26,267 bases of DNA, taken from positions 1 to 26,267 of the forward strand of contig VBCQ01000075.1 of the NCBI GenBank assembly GCA_005882155.1, given 5' to 3'. Numbering within the stretch: position 1 is the stretch's first letter; every line of letters begins with the position of its first letter. The position numbers and the translations under genes were made by a program. This DNA comes from Betaproteobacteria bacterium. GTDB lineage: Bacteria > Pseudomonadota > Gammaproteobacteria > Burkholderiales > Burkholderiaceae_C. The notes under the pieces are model-generated. The model did not search any database, was not told where the DNA came from, and worked only from the letters and a program-made list of their open reading frames with translations. This document shows positions 1 to 8,426 of the stretch, piece by piece.

Positions 1-1
1 C

Positions 2-196
2 AAGGGCAGCGGCGTGGCCAGCAACATCAACACCAAGTTCGACTCCACCACCGGCGCGATCGTCGAAGGCGAGTACCTATTCACGCCGAAGACCGGCCTG
101 AAGCTGCGCTACCTGTCGGAAAAATTTAGGCGGACCAGCGACGGCAAGAGCTTCGACGGCAGCCACGTGGGTCTGCTGTTCAATTTCTACTTCTGA
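2..196 (+). CDS. Outer-membrane beta-barrel protein, C-terminal fragment
   Basis: The reading frame is open from the left edge and ends with TGA at 194-196, so only the last 64 residues are visible. They alternate polar and hydrophobic residues as in transmembrane beta-strands, and the chain ends in FNFYF. A terminal Phe with aromatic/hydrophobic residues at alternating positions is the usual Bam-complex recognition signal of outer-membrane barrels. I cannot name the family from this fragment. A strong hairpin terminator follows 17 bases after the stop. Confidence 0.7.
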   Translation, partial: KGSGVASNINTKFDSTTGAIVEGEYLFTPKTGLKLRYLSEKFRRTSDGKSFDGSHVGLLFNFYF

Positions 197-213
197 CGAA
201 GGTCGAACGAAAA

Positions 214-240
214 AGGGCCGGCATCGCCGGCCCTCTTTGT
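214..240. terminator. Bidirectional intrinsic terminator
   Basis: A perfect 9-bp stem AGGGCCGGC / GCCGGCCCT (214-222 and 226-234) has a 3-base loop ATC. It is followed by a T-rich run on the plus strand and preceded by an A-run (210-214), which reads as T's on the minus strand. It sits between the convergent barrel gene and the adenosyltransferase remnant and can end transcription from both. Confidence 0.85.
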
Positions 241-784
241 TTACTCGCCGGTGTCGCGCTTGAGCCGCTCGCTCTGCCAATAGACGTCGTCGCCGCCCAG
301 CCCATCGAGGTTGGCGCGGTTGAGCACGCGGGCAAGAACGAACAGCAAGTCGCTGAGCCGGTTCAGATACTGGCGCGGCGCGACATTGACCGGCTCGTGC
401 GCCGCCAGCGCGACGACGGCGCGCTCGGCGCGCCGCGCCACCGTCCGGCAGACATGGGCGATCGCGGCACTGCGCGTCCCCGCCGGCAGGATGAATTCCT
501 TCAGCCGCGGCAGATTCGCGTTGTGCTGCGCGAGCGCTTCGTCCAGGCGCAGCACGGCATCGGCCTTCCAAATTGAACAGCTCATGCTGGATCACGACGA
601 GCAGCTCGCGCAGCTCGGCCGGCAGCGGCTCGGCGAGCAGCACGCCGAGATTCGAATTGAGCTCGTCGACATCGCCCATCGCGGCGACGCGAAGATGGTC
701 TTTAGCCACCCGCTGGCCGTCGCCGAGGCCGGTCGTGCCGTCGTCGCCGGTGCGGGTCGCGATTTGCGTCAGTCGATTGGCCAT
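241..784 (-). pseudogene. Broken PduO-type cob(I)alamin adenosyltransferase
   Basis: The intact family transfers adenosyl from ATP to cob(I)alamin to make coenzyme B12. The N-terminal part starts with ATG at 784-782 (MANRLTQIATRTGDDG, the ATP-binding TRTGDxGxT motif) and runs well to HELFNL. The remainder (KADAVLRLDEAL, FILPAGTR, AHVCRTVARRAE, RQYLNRLSDLLF) is in a different frame down to TAA at 243-241. The switch lies near 566-572, and the usual conserved stretch after FNL, about a dozen residues resembling GGELxxPG, is absent. This fits a deletion of roughly 35-38 bases that also shifts the frame. As sequenced, the product would stop early or lack the C-terminal half. Homologues are often encoded beside the same FAD-linked oxidase, which here is also damaged. 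An assembly error is possible. Confidence 0.8.
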
Positions 785-804
785 GACGTGAATGCTAGTC
801 CATG

Positions 805-834
805 CTGAAACGCGATCACACCGCTCCCTACAAT
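805..834 (+). promoter_or_regulatory. Candidate sigma-70 promoter for the FAD-linked oxidase gene
   Basis: CTGAAA (805-810) and TACAAT (829-834) are spaced by 18 bases, giving 4/6 and 5/6 matches to the -35 and -10 consensus. The expected start of transcription is near 841, and a GGAGG ribosome binding site follows at 862-866. Found by eye only. Confidence 0.45.
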
Positions 835-872
835 CAGGCCAGCGCGGCCGCGCCGGCCGCTGGAGGTTCGCG

Positions 873-2194
873 ATGAACGCACCGCTTCCCGCCCAACTGC
901 TGCCCAAGCTGGAGCCGCGGCCGGTGCCGCCCGCCATGCTCGACGCGTTGAGAGAGCGCTTCGGCGCGCGCTGCTCCACCGCCCTCGCGGTGCGTGAACA
1001 GCATGGCCGCGACGAGTCGCCATTCGACGTGCCGCCGCCCGAGGTCGTCGTGTACTGCGAAAGCACCGACGAGGTCGCCGCCGTCGTCAAGCTCGCCGAT
1101 CGATACGCAGTGCCCGTGATCCCGTATGGCGCCGGCTCGTCGCTCGAAGGCCATTTGCTCGCGGTGCAAGGCGGCGTCAGCATCGACGTGAACCGGATGA
1201 ACAAGCTCGTGGCGCTGCATGCGGAGGACCTCACGGTAACGGTGCAGGCCGGCGTGACGCGCTCGCAATTGAACAACGAGATCCGCCACACGGGCCTGTT
1301 CTTTCCAATCGACCCGGGGGCCGATGCGAGCATCGGCGGCATGAGCGCGACGCGCGCCAGCGGGACCAACGCGGTTCGCTACGGCACGATGCGCGAGAAG
1401 AACGGCGAGGTTGTACACACCGGCACCCGCGCAAAGAAGAGCAGCGCCGGCTACGACCTGACGCGGCTGATGGTCGGCAGCGAAGGTACGCTCGGCGTGA
1501 TGACCGAGATCACGCTGCGCCTGTACCCGCAGCCCGAGGCGATTTCTGCCGCAGTGTGCAGCTTTCCGAGCATTGCCGCGGCGGTCAACACGACGATGCA
1601 GATCATCCAGATGGGCGTTCCGATCGCGCGCTGCGAGCTGCTTGATACCAATGCAGTGCGCGCGGTCAACCGTCACGACAAGCTCTCGTTGCGCGAAGGC
1701 GCGATGCTGCTGATGGAGTTCCACGGCACCGAAGCGAGCGTCGCCGAGCAAATCGCGACGGTCGAGCAGATCGCCGGCGAGCAGGGCGGCGAAGCGTTCG
1801 AATGGGCGAGCACGCCGGAAGAGCGCACCCGGCTGTGGACCGCGCGCCATCACGCCTACTTCGCCGGTTTGCAGATGAAGCCGGGCTGCCGCACCGTCAC
1901 CACCGACACCTGCGTTCCAATCTCGCGCCTGGCCGATTGCTTGCTCGACACCGTTGCCGAGGTCGATGCGTCGGGCCTCGCGTACTACATCGTCGGCCAT
2001 GTCGGCGACGGCAACTTTCACGTCGCTTATCTGGTCGACCCGGCGATTCCGACGGAGCGCGAGACCGCCGAGCAACTCAACCTTCAGCTCGTGCAGCGCG
2101 CGTTGAGCCTGGACGGCACCTGCACCGGCGAGCATGGCATCGGGCGCTCGACCCGAAGAACATCATGAACCCGGGGAAAATTTTTTCGGCCTAG
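873..2194 (+). pseudogene. Damaged FAD-binding oxidase (D-lactate/glycolate dehydrogenase type)
   Basis: Family members are FAD flavoproteins (PCMH-type FAD-binding domain plus FAD-oxidase C-terminal domain) that oxidise D-lactate, glycolate or similar 2-hydroxyacids. The start ATG at 873 has GGAGG six bases upstream. Clear motifs include PYGAGSSLEGH, IDPGADASIGGM, SSAGYDLTRLMVGSEGTLG, GHVGDGNFH and CTGEHGIG. Two defects are visible. First, after YGTMRE the conserved NVLGLxVVxA-like segment is missing in frame (about 10 residues, near 1395). Second, after GEHGIG (near 2142-2147) the frame breaks and stops at 2168 after RSTRRTS, while the normal C-terminus ALDPKNIMNPGKIFSA continues in another frame to TAG at 2192-2194; about two dozen intervening residues are absent. 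Loss of the C-terminal helix and of part of the FAD domain makes activity unlikely. Confidence 0.8.
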
Positions 2195-2203
2195 CCCAAT
2201 GCG

Positions 2204-3826
2204 CTAATGCGGCGCCGGCACCGACCAGCGCTTGGTCACCGTGCCGCCGCCGTCGACGCTCTCGAGGTGCACGCCAAAGCCCCACAACCGGGCCACGTGC
2301 TTGAGGACTTCCTGCGCGGTTTCGTGCAGCGGGCGGTCATTGTGCTGGGTGTGGCGTAGCACCATCGAGCGATCGCCGCGCGTGTTGACGCTCCACACCT
2401 GGATATTCGGCTCGCGGCTGCCGAGGTCGTACTGGTGCGACAGCGATTCGCGCACGCGGCGATAGCCGGCTTCGTCGTGGATCGCCGAGACCTCGAGCTC
2501 GGTTTCCTTCTCGTCGTCGACGATCGCGAACAGGCGGAATTCGCGCATCAGGTTCGGCGACAGGTACTGGCCGACGAAGCTCTCGTCCTTGAAGTTGCGC
2601 ATCGCATGGTCGATGGTCTCGAGCCAGTCCTTGCCGGCGATGTCGGGGAACCATTGGCGGTCTTCGTCGGTCGGCTTCTCGCAGATGCGCTTGATGTCGG
2701 TGTACATCGCAAAGCCGAGCGCATACGGGTTGATTCCGCTGTAGGCCTTGTGGCCGACCGGCGGCTGGTAGATCACGTTGGTGTGCGACTTCAGCCACTC
2801 GATCATCACGCCGTCGGTCAAGTGGCCGTCGTCGTACATCGTGTTGAGCAGGTGGTGGTGCCAGAACGTGGCCCAGCCTTCGTTCATCACCTGCGTCTGG
2901 CGCTGCGGGTAAAAGTACTGCGCGACCTTGCGCACGATGCGAACCACTTCGCGTTGCCACGGCTCGAGCAGCGGCGCGTTCTTCTCGATGAAGTACAGCA
3001 GGTTCTCCTGCGGCTCCTCGGGGAAGCGGCGAGCCGGCGCCTCTTCGCCGGCGCCGTCTTTCGAGCGTGGCTTTTTCGGCAGCGTGCGCCACATGTCGTT
3101 GATCTGGCGCTGCGCATACGCTTCGCGCTCCTCGCGGCGCACCTGCTCTTGCGCGAGCGAGAGCTTGCTCGGGCGGCGATAGCGGTCGACGCCGTGGTTC
3201 ATCAGCGCATGGCACGAGTCGAGTGTCTCTTCGACGATGTCCAGCCCGTAGCGTTCCTCGCATTCGCTGACGTAGTTCTTCGCGTAGACGAGGTAGTCGA
3301 TGATCGACGACGCATCGGTCCACATCTTGAACAGGTAGTTGCCCTTGAAGAAGCTGTTGTGCCCGTAGGCCGCATGCGCGATGACGAGCGCTTGCATCGC
3401 CATCGTGTTCTCTTCCATCAGGTAGGCGATGCACGGATTCGAGTTGATGACGATCTCGTAGGCGAGGCCCATGTGGCCGCGCCGATAGTTCTTCTCGGTC
3501 GAGATGAACTCCTTGCCGTAACTCCAATGGCGATAGTTCACCGGCATGCCGACCGACGCATACGCGTCCATCATCTGCTCGGCGGTGATGACCTCGAGCT
3601 GGTTCGGATAGGTGTCGAGGCCGAAGCGCTGCGCGGTCTCGCGGATCACCGCGTGGTACTGCTCGATCAGCTCGAACGACCAGTCGCTCGGCGCGGGCAG
3701 GTGCTGCGCCGCGCGCGGCGGCGTCACGATGTCGGCCGCACGCTTGACGCGAACCTTGGGCTCGCTCGCGGTCGACGCGAACAGATCGGGCGTCGGGTCG
3801 GGAATGGAAAAGCTCTTGCGCGTCAT
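2204..3826 (-). CDS. spoVR: SpoVR family protein
   Basis: A 540-residue protein of the SpoVR/YcgB family (normal full length). The biochemical activity of the family is unsettled; in Bacillus a member affects spore cortex formation, and in proteobacteria the gene travels with prkA/yeaG and yeaH. Recognisable blocks are DTYPNQLEVITAEQMMDAY, the HWSYGK segment, the PCIAYLMEENTM segment, GHNSFFKGNYLF, MNEGWATFWHH and GINPYALGFAMY. The histidine- and glutamate-rich central part (NEGWATFWHHH) resembles a metal site, but that is inference. ATG at 3826-3824 overlaps the yeaH stop by four bases (ATGA), so translation is probably coupled and this start is preferred over upstream ones. Confidence 0.92.
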   Translation of the reverse strand: MTRKSFSIPDPTPDLFASTASEPKVRVKRAADIVTPPRAAQHLPAPSDWSFELIEQYHAVIRETAQRFGLDTYPNQLEVITAEQMMDAYASVGMPVNYRHWSYGKEFISTEKNYRRGHMGLAYEIVINSNPCIAYLMEENTMAMQALVIAHAAYGHNSFFKGNYLFKMWTDASSIIDYLVYAKNYVSECEERYGLDIVEETLDSCHALMNHGVDRYRRPSKLSLAQEQVRREEREAYAQRQINDMWRTLPKKPRSKDGAGEEAPARRFPEEPQENLLYFIEKNAPLLEPWQREVVRIVRKVAQYFYPQRQTQVMNEGWATFWHHHLLNTMYDDGHLTDGVMIEWLKSHTNVIYQPPVGHKAYSGINPYALGFAMYTDIKRICEKPTDEDRQWFPDIAGKDWLETIDHAMRNFKDESFVGQYLSPNLMREFRLFAIVDDEKETELEVSAIHDEAGYRRVRESLSHQYDLGSREPNIQVWSVNTRGDRSMVLRHTQHNDRPLHETAQEVLKHVARLWGFGVHLESVDGGGTVTKRWSVPAPH

Positions 3827-5100
3827 GCGGGTGCGCTTTCTTTCTTGAACAGATCGCGGAATACGGGATAGATCTGTGACGCTTCGGTCGCCTTGCGGAT
3901 CGCGAAGGCCTTGGTCTCGGCGGCGAGCACCGAGTATTCGTCCCACAGGTTCTGCTCTTCCTCGGCGACTTGCACGTAGGCGAAGTAGCGGCACAGCGGC
4001 AGGATGTTGTGGGCCAGCAGCTCGCGGCAGCGCCCGCTGTCATGGTGCCAGTTGTCGCCGTCGCTCGCCTGTGCGCCGTAGATGTTCCACTCGGCAGTCG
4101 GGTAGCGTGCCCGCACGATCTCTTCCATCAGCACCAGCGCGCTCGACACCACGGTGCCGCCGGTTTCGGTGGAGTGGAAGAAATTTTCCTCGTCGACCTC
4201 TTGCGCCTGCGTGTGATGGCGAATGAAGACGATGTCGATCTTCTCGTAGTGGCGCGTCAAGAACAGGTACAGCAGGATGAAGAAGCGCTTCGCGAGGTCC
4301 TTGCGCGACTCGTCCATCGAGCCCGACACGTCCATCAGGCAGAACATCACCGCTTTCGAGGTCGGCACCGGAACGCGGATGCGGCTGCGGTAGCGCAAGT
4401 CGATCGGGTCGAGATAGGGAATCCGTGCCAGCCGCGCGCGCAACGCCTCGATCTCCAGCTCGAGCGCCGGGATCTCGTGCAGACCCGGATTCGGATCGGG
4501 GTGGCGCTTGAGCAGCGCGAGATGCTCTTCGAGGCCGCGCAGCTCGCGCCGCGCGTCGCTGCCGATCGCAATGCGCCGGCCAATCGCGCCGCGCATCGAG
4601 CGCACGACATGCAAGTTGTTCGGCGTGCCGTCGCTCGAATAGCCGGCGCGCTGGGTCTTGAATTCGGGCGTGTCGGCGAGCGTCGTTCGGGCAAGGTTGG
4701 GCAGAGCCAGGTCGTCGAAGAAGACCTGCATGAACTCTTCTTTGGTCAGGTGAAAGACGAAATCGTCATCGCCCTCGCCCGAGTCGCTCGCCTGCCCGCC
4801 ACCGCCCTTGCCGCCGCCGCCTTTCGGCCGCTCGATGCGGTCGCCGCGCACATAGTCTTGGTTACCGGGGTGCACCATCTCGCGCTTGCCGCCGGGGCCA
4901 TGGCCGAACACCGGCTCGCTGATGTCGCGCTTTGGGATGTGGATGTCTTCGCCTTGCGCGATGTCGCGAATGCCGCGCCCATCGACTGCGCGCTTGACCG
5001 CCTCGCGGATCTGATCCTTGTGGCGGCGCAGGAAACGCTCGCGGTTGCCGATGGACTTGTTCTTGCCCGCCAGCCGCCGGTCGATGATCTGCTGCAACAT
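3823..5100 (-). CDS. yeaH: YeaH/YhbH family VWA protein (DUF444)
   Basis: A 425-residue protein of normal family length, middle gene of the prkA-yeaH-spoVR operon. It is thought to work with the PrkA kinase in stress and starvation responses; its exact role is unknown. The C-terminal half is a von Willebrand A domain with the MIDAS motif DVSGSM (residues 257-262), a later TGGT segment and a final acidic/hydrophobic part. A glycine-rich linker of GGGG blocks lies at residues 94-102, between the basic N-terminal region and the rest. The gene lies 30 bases after prkA and overlaps spoVR by ATGA. No damage seen. Confidence 0.92.
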   Translation of the reverse strand: MLQQIIDRRLAGKNKSIGNRERFLRRHKDQIREAVKRAVDGRGIRDIAQGEDIHIPKRDISEPVFGHGPGGKREMVHPGNQDYVRGDRIERPKGGGGKGGGGQASDSGEGDDDFVFHLTKEEFMQVFFDDLALPNLARTTLADTPEFKTQRAGYSSDGTPNNLHVVRSMRGAIGRRIAIGSDARRELRGLEEHLALLKRHPDPNPGLHEIPALELEIEALRARLARIPYLDPIDLRYRSRIRVPVPTSKAVMFCLMDVSGSMDESRKDLAKRFFILLYLFLTRHYEKIDIVFIRHHTQAQEVDEENFFHSTETGGTVVSSALVLMEEIVRARYPTAEWNIYGAQASDGDNWHHDSGRCRELLAHNILPLCRYFAYVQVAEEEQNLWDEYSVLAAETKAFAIRKATEASQIYPVFRDLFKKESAPA

Positions 5101-5130
5101 GTCGCTCTTCCGTTACTGCTGGATGGAAGA

Positions 5131-7053
5131 TCAGGAGCTCTTGCGCACCCGCAGATACCACTCGCACAGCAGGCGCACCTGCTTGGCCGTGTAGCCTTTG
5201 TCGACCATCCGCGTCACGAAATCTTCGTGCTTCTTCGCTTCGTCGGCACTTGCCTTGGCGTTGAAGCTGATGACCGGCAGCAACTCTTCGGTGTTGGAGA
5301 ACATCTTCTTCTCGATCACCGTGCGCAGCTTCTCGTAGCTGGTCCAGGTCGGGTTCTTGCCGGCGTTGCTGGCACGCGCGCGCAGCACGAAGTTGACGAT
5401 CTCGTTGCGGAAGTCCTTCGGGTTGCTGATGCCGGCCGGCTTCTCGATCTTTTCCAGTTCGGCGTTCAGCGACGCGCGGTCGAACACCTCGCCGGTGTCG
5501 GTGTCCCGGTACTCGTGGTCCTGGATCCAGTAGTCGGCATACGTCACGTAGCGATCGAAAATGTTCTGGCCGTACTCGCTGTAGCTCTCCAGGTACGCGG
5601 TCTGGATTTCCTTGCCGATGAACTCGGCGTAGCGAACCGCCAGGTGTTCCTTGATGAACGCGAGGTACTTCTGTTCGGTCTCGGGCGCGAACTGCTCACG
5701 CTCGATCTGTTGCTCGAGCACGTTCATCAGGTGCACCGGGTTGGCGGCGACCTCGGTGTTGTCGAAGTTGAAGACTTTGGAAATGATCTTGAACGCGAAG
5801 CGCGTCGACACGCCGCTCATGCCTTCATCGACGCCGGCGTAGTCGCGGTATTCCTGGAAGCTCTTGGCGCGTGGGTCGGTGTCTTTCAGGTTCTCGCCGT
5901 CGTAGACCAGCATCTTCGAGAACAGCGAAGAGTTCTCCGGCTCCTTCAAGCGCGTGAGCACCGCGAATTGGCTCATCATCTTCAAGGTGCCCGGCGCGCA
6001 GGTCGCGTTGGCGAGCGACGAGCCGCGCAGCAGCTTCTCGTAGATCTTCACCTCTTCGGACACGCGCAGGCAGTATGGAATCTTGACGATGTAGATGCGG
6101 TCGAGGAAGGCCTCGTTGTTCTTGTTGTTGCGGAACGCCTTCCATTCGCTCTCGTTGCTGTGCGCGAGAACGATGCCGTCGAACGGGATCGCGCCGAACC
6201 CTTCGGTTCCTTTGTAGTTGCCTTCCTGCGTTGCGGTCAGCAACGGGTGCAGCACCTTGATCGGCGCCTTGAACATCTCGACGAATTCGAGCAGGCCCTG
6301 GTTGGCGAGGCACAAGCCGCCGGAGTAGCTGTACGCATCGGGGTCGTCCTGCGCGTAGGTCTCGAGCTTGCGGATGTCGACCTTGCCGACCAGCGAGCTG
6401 ATGTCCTGGTTGTTCTCGTCACCCGGCTCGGTCTTCGCGATGCCGACTTGCTTGAGCACCGACGGATAGCGCTTGACGACCTTGAACTTGCGGATGTCGC
6501 CACCGAATTCTTCGAGCCGCTTGACGGCCCACGGCGACAGCACGCGGTTCAGGTAGCGCAGCGGGATGCCGTACTCTTTCTCGAGGATCGGCCCGTCTTC
6601 GGTCGCATCGAAGAGCCCGAGCGGCGACTCGTTGACCGGCGATCCTTTGATCGCGAAGAACGGCACCTCTTGCATCAGCTGCTTCAGCCGCTCGGCGATC
6701 GACGACTTGCCGCCGCCGACCGGGCCGAGCAGATAGAGGATCTGCTTCTTCTCTTCGAGGCCTTGCGCCGCATGACGGAAGTACGACACCACCTGCTCGA
6801 TGGAGTCTTCCATGCCGTAGAACTCGGCGAAGGCCGGGTAGATCTTGATGACCTTGTTGGCGAACAGCCGCGACAGCCGCGGCTCGTTGCGCGTGTCGAC
6901 CGTTTGCGGCTCGCCGATCGCCTTGAGCATGCGCTCCGCAGCGGTCGCATACGCGATCGGGTTGCGCTTGCATTCGGCGAGGTACTCTTCGAGCGTGAGT
7001 TCCTCTTCACGAGTACGCTCGAAGCGAGCGGCGAAATGGCTGATCACATCCAT
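5131..7053 (-). CDS. prkA: PrkA-type serine protein kinase (AAA+ fold)
   Basis: A 640-residue PrkA/YeaG protein, close to the usual 630-645. It has an N-terminal AAA+ ATPase domain with Walker A LGPVGGGKSS (residues 109-118) and a C-terminal domain distantly related to cAMP-dependent kinases. In enterobacteria YeaG acts with YeaH in nitrogen-starvation and stationary-phase adaptation. ATG at 7053-7051 was chosen because GGAGG lies just upstream (CTGGAGGTCAGCATG) and the protein begins like its relatives (MDVISHFAARFERTREEE). It is the first gene of the three-gene operon; a sigma-54-like promoter lies 28 bases upstream of the start. Confidence 0.94.
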   Translation of the reverse strand: MDVISHFAARFERTREEELTLEEYLAECKRNPIAYATAAERMLKAIGEPQTVDTRNEPRLSRLFANKVIKIYPAFAEFYGMEDSIEQVVSYFRHAAQGLEEKKQILYLLGPVGGGKSSIAERLKQLMQEVPFFAIKGSPVNESPLGLFDATEDGPILEKEYGIPLRYLNRVLSPWAVKRLEEFGGDIRKFKVVKRYPSVLKQVGIAKTEPGDENNQDISSLVGKVDIRKLETYAQDDPDAYSYSGGLCLANQGLLEFVEMFKAPIKVLHPLLTATQEGNYKGTEGFGAIPFDGIVLAHSNESEWKAFRNNKNNEAFLDRIYIVKIPYCLRVSEEVKIYEKLLRGSSLANATCAPGTLKMMSQFAVLTRLKEPENSSLFSKMLVYDGENLKDTDPRAKSFQEYRDYAGVDEGMSGVSTRFAFKIISKVFNFDNTEVAANPVHLMNVLEQQIEREQFAPETEQKYLAFIKEHLAVRYAEFIGKEIQTAYLESYSEYGQNIFDRYVTYADYWIQDHEYRDTDTGEVFDRASLNAELEKIEKPAGISNPKDFRNEIVNFVLRARASNAGKNPTWTSYEKLRTVIEKKMFSNTEELLPVISFNAKASADEAKKHEDFVTRMVDKGYTAKQVRLLCEWYLRVRKSS

Positions 7054-7080
7054 GCTGACCTCCAGGACATCTGAGTAGCA

Positions 7081-7095
7081 GCGACCGAGGGGCCA
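7081..7095 (-). promoter_or_regulatory. Candidate sigma-54 (-24/-12) promoter for prkA-yeaH-spoVR
   Basis: Read on the minus strand the site is TGGCCC-CTCGG-TCGC, against the consensus TGGCAC-N5-TTGC. The nearly invariant GG and GC are present at the right spacing, with two mismatches elsewhere. It would place the transcript start near 7070, about 17 bases before ATG, leaving just enough room for the GGAGG. Sigma-54 control of yeaGH is known in E. coli, which supports the idea. No enhancer-binding site was identified. Confidence 0.4.
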
Positions 7096-7430
7096 CCTCG
7101 GCACCACCTTGGGAAGTTCTGATGAAGTCCTGACCTAGGTCGTGGGCTCCATCAGAGCTTTCCTTGCGGATCAGCGTACTGCGTGATTCAAGCTTCGCTC
7201 ATTGCGGCAGACCCGAAGGGCGAAGATGCGGGCAAGAAGCCGTGCAGTTCATTCCCCCGAATCTGCTTTACAGGATCTCAGCAAGACCCATGCCTTCACG
7301 ATACTCCAGATCGACGGGCATGCGCCAGATCTGTGTTCTACGGAGGTGCGGCAACGTGAGAAAGTTCCACCGGACAAGCGCCGTCATCGCGCGTCGGCGT
7401 TGCAGCGTTAGCGCGCTTTCGCAACGCAGC
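7096..7430. other. Intergenic region between prkA and parB
   Basis: About 335 bases with no convincing gene on either strand. It is the upstream control region of prkA and the tail of parB. It holds a perfect 10-bp palindrome GACCTAGGTC (7132-7141), 79 bases upstream of the prkA start, which could be a regulator site, and a hairpin next to the parB stop (listed separately). Short open frames here lack ribosome sites and family resemblance. Confidence 0.5.
7397..7427 (-). terminator. Hairpin just downstream of parB (weak terminator candidate)
   Basis: The arms GCGTTGC (7397-7403) and GCAACGC (7421-7427) pair perfectly, and an inner pair AGCG/CGCT (7404-7407, 7414-7417) extends the stem across a 3-base bulge. 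It begins four bases after the parB stop. There is no T-run on the minus strand, so an intrinsic terminator is uncertain; it could also act as an mRNA-stabilising 3' hairpin. Confidence 0.35.
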
Positions 7431-8333
7431 TCAAGGCCGCGTGAGACCGAGCTTGTCGAGCAATCCGTTGAGCTCGTCGAGCGATCCGAAGCCGATCACG
7501 ACCTCGCCTTGCTCGCCGCGTGCCGTGCGCTTCTTCACGCGGATTTCGACCGATGCCGTCAACGCGTCCGACAGCTCTTGCTCGATGCGAACGATGTCAC
7601 GCGGCTTGGCCGCCTTGACCCGCAGCAAGGACTGCTGGCGCGTCGAGGTGGCCTTGGCGACAAGCTTCTCGGCTTCGCGCACGCTCATCTTTTTGGCGAC
7701 GACCTCAGTCGCGCAAAGAATCTGCTGCGCACCATCGAGCGGCAGCAGCGCGCGGGCATGCCCCATGTCGATGTCGCCGGCCATCAGCATCTGCTGCACC
7801 GGCTGCGACAAATTCAGCAAGCGCAGCAGATTGCTTGCCGCGCTTCGTGAGCGCCCCACCGCTTGCGCGGCCTGCTCGTGGGTCAGCTTGAACTCGCTGA
7901 CCAGTCGCTGAATTCCCTGTGCCTCTTCGAGCGGGTTGAGGTCTTCGCGCTGAATGTTCTCGATCAACGCCATCGCGGCCGCGGCTTCGTCGGGCACGTC
8001 CTTGACGAGCACCGGCACCTCGTCGAGCCCGGCCAGCTTGGCGGCGCGAACCCGGCGTTCGCCGGCGATGACTTCATAGCGCTGCGGGCCGACGGCGCGG
8101 ACCAGCACCGGCTGCATGATCCCTTGCGCCTTGATGCTCTGCGCGAGCTCGTACAGCGAGCCCTCGTCCATGCGCGTGCGCGGCTGGTACTTGCCGGCTT
8201 GCAGCTGCGTCAGCTTGAGCGTGTTCGGCGCGTTGTTCGTGGCAGCGGGTACGGCATCGTTGCCTTCCTTGACGCGCGGGCCGAGCAGCGCTTCGAGGCC
8301 GAGCCCGAGGCCCTTGGGTTTCTTCGTGACCAT
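7431..8333 (-). CDS. parB: Chromosome partitioning protein ParB
   Basis: A 300-residue ParB/Spo0J protein that binds parS sites, loads and slides on DNA as a CTP-dependent clamp, and works with ParA in origin segregation. The N-terminal motif KKPKGLGLGLEALLG (ParA-contacting tail) is followed by the CTP-binding GERRVR (residues 91-96) and ENIQREDLNPLEEA (125-138), a helix-turn-helix around 150-175, and a C-terminal dimer domain. ATG at 8333-8331 gives the usual MVTKKPKG start. Unlike the common parA-parB pair, it is separated from parA by a GNAT gene and by argC on the other strand. Two parS-like sites lie 3-4.5 kb away in rsmG and mnmG. Confidence 0.95.
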   Translation of the reverse strand: MVTKKPKGLGLGLEALLGPRVKEGNDAVPAATNNAPNTLKLTQLQAGKYQPRTRMDEGSLYELAQSIKAQGIMQPVLVRAVGPQRYEVIAGERRVRAAKLAGLDEVPVLVKDVPDEAAAAMALIENIQREDLNPLEEAQGIQRLVSEFKLTHEQAAQAVGRSRSAASNLLRLLNLSQPVQQMLMAGDIDMGHARALLPLDGAQQILCATEVVAKKMSVREAEKLVAKATSTRQQSLLRVKAAKPRDIVRIEQELSDALTASVEIRVKKRTARGEQGEVVIGFGSLDELNGLLDKLGLTRP

Positions 8334-8426
8334 CGGTCGATTGTCCCCGATCGAATCAGAACGTCCGGCTGCAATGGTCACGGCAGTGGCTTATCCTTCA
8401 AGCTTGGTTGAACAGGAAAAACGCAA

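Noticed and set aside
77..1369. A 430-codon minus-strand frame covering the start of the FAD oxidase
   Set aside because: Only the part from 784 down to about 570 is real (adenosyltransferase N-terminus); the rest is antisense to the oxidase.
3970..7074. A 1034-codon open frame on the plus strand opposite prkA/yeaH
   Set aside because: It is antisense to two clearly conserved genes, is Arg/Leu/Val/Asp-rich in the way of GC-rich mirror frames, and has no recognisable domain.
7164..7430. Short open frames in the prkA-parB gap as small genes
   Set aside because: No ribosome sites, no family resemblance, and they run on into the antisense of parB.
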